From Rhodospirillaceae bacterium (GTDB lineage Bacteria; Pseudomonadota; Alphaproteobacteria; MPNO01; UBA2964): DNA of 7,713 bases. Position numbers and translations under genes: made by a program. The notes below the pieces were generated by a model that worked only from the letters and a program-made list of their open reading frames with translations, made no database searches and was not told the origin of the DNA. Of the stretch, positions 5,761 to 7,713 are shown piece by piece (position 1 is the stretch's first letter; the number at the start of each line of letters is the position of its first letter). The stretch is from assembly GCA_002724505.1 (NCBI GenBank), contig PBOV01000048.1:4214-11926 (forward strand). Direction: 5' to 3'.

Positions 5761-7095
5761 GTGCGCCTTTTTTCAAACCGTCGCCGAAAACTGCACATGG
5801 GGAAGTATCCCATGGAAAAACTGAAGCGCGTTCCAAAGACTACAACTTTTATTTCTGACGATGTGCCTCGCGTTCCCAAGCGGGCTAATTTTTTCAATCG
5901 TGCAGCACTCGGTGACCTAGGTGCCAAGTCAAAACGAGAACGCCCCCGTTTCGTCGGCAAGTTACCTTTTGCTCGTTCGATGGGAAAAGTTTGTCGGGCG
6001 CACCTGCCAAGGCACAAGGGTGAGCCTCTGGAAACGCAGGCGCCATTGCCGGATGACCTTAAAGAACGCGCCAAGCATTTCAAAGCCCTGACCTATTTCC
6101 TCAACGCTGACGTGGTGGGGATTTGTGAGGTGCCAGAATACGCTTGGTACAGTCATGACATCAACGGTGAAGAGATTGAACCGCGTCACAAATATGCGAT
6201 CGTCTTGCTTATTGATCAGGGTTTCGAAACCCTTGATGCGGCATCCGGTGATGACTGGATTAGCAACGCACAAAGCTTTCGCGCCTATATGTGGGGTTCC
6301 AATATCGCCTGCACGTTGGCGGAATATATTCGCCAGCTTGGCTATGAGGCGCAAGCCCATACCAACCTCGAAAGTGATGTCCTGCATAATCCGTTGGTTA
6401 TGCTCGCCGGGCTCGGGGAGCTCAGCCGAATTGGCGAAGTAGTTTTAAACCCGTTTATCGGTCCGCGTTTTAAATCATCAGTGATCACGACAAACCTTCC
6501 GCTTGCGACGGACCAGCCTATTGATTTTGGATTGCAGGATTTTTGTTCAAAGTGCATGAAGTGTGCTGTCGAATGCCCCTGCAACGCCATACCATTTGGC
6601 GACAAGGTTATGTTTAATGGCTACGAAATGTGGAAGCCGGATGTCGCAAAATGTACTGCATATCGCGTCACTAATTCTAAGGGCGGAGGTTGCGGCCGTT
6701 GCCTTAAGATGTGTCCGTTTAACAAAGAAGGATTAGTTTCGCACCGTGCGGCTTTATGGATGGCGATCAAGCTCCCGTTTATGAGGCGTTTTCTAGCGCG
6801 GCTTGATGACTGGCTGGAATACGGCAAACGCAACCCGGTCAAAAAATGGTGGTGGGATCTCGAGATCGTTGATCGAAAGGTAACCATTCCCGAAAACGTC
6901 AATCAACGCGATCTCGACAAAAATCCTAAGGAACCAGCGGTACAACGACTGGGGCTCTATCCGGCGGATACAATTCCTGAGCCGGATCGTAACGAAGCAG
7001 CACCAGTTAATCGTAAGGAAGGTATGAAGCGCTACGAGCAAGCGAAGCAGGATAATGCTGATCGGGTTGCAGCAGAAAAAAAGGCCGGAAAATGA
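5761..7095 (+). CDS. rdhA: Reductive dehalogenase-like cobalamin/iron-sulfur protein, copy 1 (complete)
   Basis: This 444-residue protein has the core of the RdhA family, which uses cobalamin and two [4Fe-4S] clusters to remove halogens reductively. VGICEVPEYAWYSHD (119-133) and the DQGFET region form the first half of the cobalamin domain. YIRQLGYEAQAH, NPLVMLAGLGELSRIGE (210-226) and a TTNLPLATDQPID stretch are typical RdhA elements. Cluster one is CSKCMKCAVECP (Cys262, 265, 268, 272), with an extra Cys274. Cluster two uses Cys298, 311, 314 and 318. No RR-motif signal or hydrophobic leader exists, no RdhB-like anchor gene adjoins, and no reductase domain is fused, unlike BhbA and NpRdhA. 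A cytoplasmic enzyme needing a separate electron donor is inferred. GTG at 5761 is chosen because copy 2 begins with the matching residues; ATG at 5797 is the alternative. The related QueG family is less likely because of the AGLGELSR and TNLPL motifs. Actual dehalogenation is unproven. Confidence 0.83.
   Translation: MRLFSNRRRKLHMGKYPMEKLKRVPKTTTFISDDVPRVPKRANFFNRAALGDLGAKSKRERPRFVGKLPFARSMGKVCRAHLPRHKGEPLETQAPLPDDLKERAKHFKALTYFLNADVVGICEVPEYAWYSHDINGEEIEPRHKYAIVLLIDQGFETLDAASGDDWISNAQSFRAYMWGSNIACTLAEYIRQLGYEAQAHTNLESDVLHNPLVMLAGLGELSRIGEVVLNPFIGPRFKSSVITTNLPLATDQPIDFGLQDFCSKCMKCAVECPCNAIPFGDKVMFNGYEMWKPDVAKCTAYRVTNSKGGGCGRCLKMCPFNKEGLVSHRAALWMAIKLPFMRRFLARLDDWLEYGKRNPVKKWWWDLEIVDRKVTIPENVNQRDLDKNPKEPAVQRLGLYPADTIPEPDRNEAAPVNRKEGMKRYEQAKQDNADRVAAEKKAGK
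6238..6266 (+). repeat. 29-bp block identical between the two dehalogenase-like genes (copy 1)
   Basis: The bases encoding the end of the DAASGDDWISN stretch are identical to 7569-7597 in copy 2, exactly 1331 bp away, with every synonymous position the same. A second 20-bp identical block at 6325-6344 matches 7656-7675 at the same offset. The surrounding DNA is clearly diverged. Confidence 0.85.
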
Positions 7096-7713
7096 AATGG
7101 TTCTCCCAACGCAAACGGCCAATGCATATGGGGCAATATCCTATGCACAAGATAAAACGCGTCGATCAGCCTACTACTTATATTTCAGATGATGTGAATC
7201 GGGTTCCGAAGCGCGCCAACATGTTTACCCGCGCAGCCAAAGGGGATCTAGGGAACAAAGCGCAATTTGAGAGAACTAATCGATTTGCCAAGACACCGCT
7301 AAGTGCCGCGTTGCGCAGCATGTCGGCGACGCACGACGAGATCCACGATGGACCAGTCGCCCCCGATATTGCACCGATAACGACAGACGCCAGGGTGGTT
7401 GCAGAGCACATAAAGTCAATGTGCATATTCCTTGATGCCGATATGGTTGGAATTTGCGAAGTGCCGGACTATGCCTGGTACAGCCACGACAATGACGGCA
7501 CGCCCATCGAACCGTATCACAAATATGCTATCGTGATCGTAACCGATCAGGGCTTTGAAACACTTGACGCGGCATCCGGTGATGACTGGATTAGCAATGT
7601 CCAAAGCCAGCGCGCCTATCTCATGGGGTCCACCATAGCGTGTACAGTCGCAGATTATATTCGCCAGCTTGGCTACCCCGCCCGCGCGCAGACGGCCACC
7701 AAGTCGGATGTGT
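7092..7713 (+). CDS. rdhA: Reductive dehalogenase-like protein, copy 2 (3' end beyond window)
   Basis: The ATG at 7092 overlaps the stop of copy 1 as ATGA, and the frame stays open to the window end (207 full codons). That it lacks a stop reflects the window edge, not damage. Hand alignment with copy 1 needs no net gap and gives 122 identities in 207 (about 59%). Shared blocks include HMGxYPM, ISDDVxRVPKRAN, VGICEVPxYAWYSHD, DQGFETLDAASGDDWISN and YIRQLGY. Residues 61-110 are the exception, with only 12 of 50 matching. The iron-sulfur motifs would lie beyond the window, so it is unknown whether this copy keeps them. No Tat or Sec signal is present. The tandem, overlapping layout suggests the two are made in similar amounts and may act together or on different substrates. 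Either possibility is inference. Confidence 0.82.
   Translation, partial: MKWFSQRKRPMHMGQYPMHKIKRVDQPTTYISDDVNRVPKRANMFTRAAKGDLGNKAQFERTNRFAKTPLSAALRSMSATHDEIHDGPVAPDIAPITTDARVVAEHIKSMCIFLDADMVGICEVPDYAWYSHDNDGTPIEPYHKYAIVIVTDQGFETLDAASGDDWISNVQSQRAYLMGSTIACTVADYIRQLGYPARAQTATKSDV
7569..7597 (+). repeat. 29-bp block identical between the two dehalogenase-like genes (copy 2)
   Basis: Partner of 6238-6266. The constant 1331-bp offset matches the distance between the two start codons, so this is a duplication of whole genes in register and not an inserted repeat. Confidence 0.85.

Noticed and set aside
5761..5796. Twin-arginine signal in the basic N-terminus of the first dehalogenase-like protein
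   Set aside because: The arginines are not in an S/T-R-R-x-F-x-K context, no hydrophobic segment follows, and copy 2 lacks the arginine run.
5748..6083. Minus-strand open frame of 111 codons opposite the first dehalogenase-like gene
   Set aside because: It is antisense to the conserved N-terminal region shared by both paralogs; the Arg/Ser-rich product is typical of a shadow frame.
7092..7713. Reading the second dehalogenase-like gene as a truncated pseudogene
   Set aside because: The frame is open and conserved to the last base; it is simply cut by the window edge.

Overview
The window reads like part of a moderate-GC proteobacterial genome, most likely a marine or free-living alphaproteobacterium. 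This rests on gene content only: a tripartite TRAP transporter, an IorB-type indolepyruvate oxidoreductase tail, a UDP-glucuronate 4-epimerase-like protein and stand-alone reductive-dehalogenase-like proteins. The taxonomic call is an inference. All seven genes lie on the + strand. No tRNA, rRNA, insertion sequence or CRISPR array was seen.

Left part (1-2625): three loosely spaced genes separated by 139 and 87 bp. They are the 3' end of an iorB-like gene cut by the window edge, a luciferase-family flavin-dependent oxidoreductase, and an extended short-chain dehydrogenase/epimerase of the UDP-glucuronate 4-epimerase type. They may be separate transcription units or a loose operon.

Middle (2626-2896): a 271-bp gap that looks like a regulated promoter region. 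It has an extended -10 motif (TGtTATAAT), an 18-bp dyad where a -35 box would be, a 10-bp palindrome at the predicted transcription start, and an 8-bp-arm inverted repeat in the leader. A strong Shine-Dalgarno sequence follows.

Right part (2897-7713): a tightly packed cluster, dctP-dctQ-dctM followed by two tandem genes for reductive-dehalogenase-like iron-sulfur proteins. Gaps are 6 and 9 bp, with two 4-bp ATGA overlaps. The second dehalogenase-like gene runs off the right edge and has no stop in the window. Over the 207 shared codons the two proteins align without net gaps at about 59% identity (122 identical by hand count). The first copy carries two complete four-cysteine iron-sulfur motifs and the core motifs of the RdhA family. 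It has no Tat signal, no RdhB-like anchor gene beside it and no fused reductase domain.

Working model (inference): a TRAP system imports an organic, probably carboxylated, compound. A pair of cytoplasmic cobalamin/iron-sulfur reductases made from the same transcript then acts on it, for example by reductive dehalogenation. The paired layout with a transporter is the most interesting part of the window.
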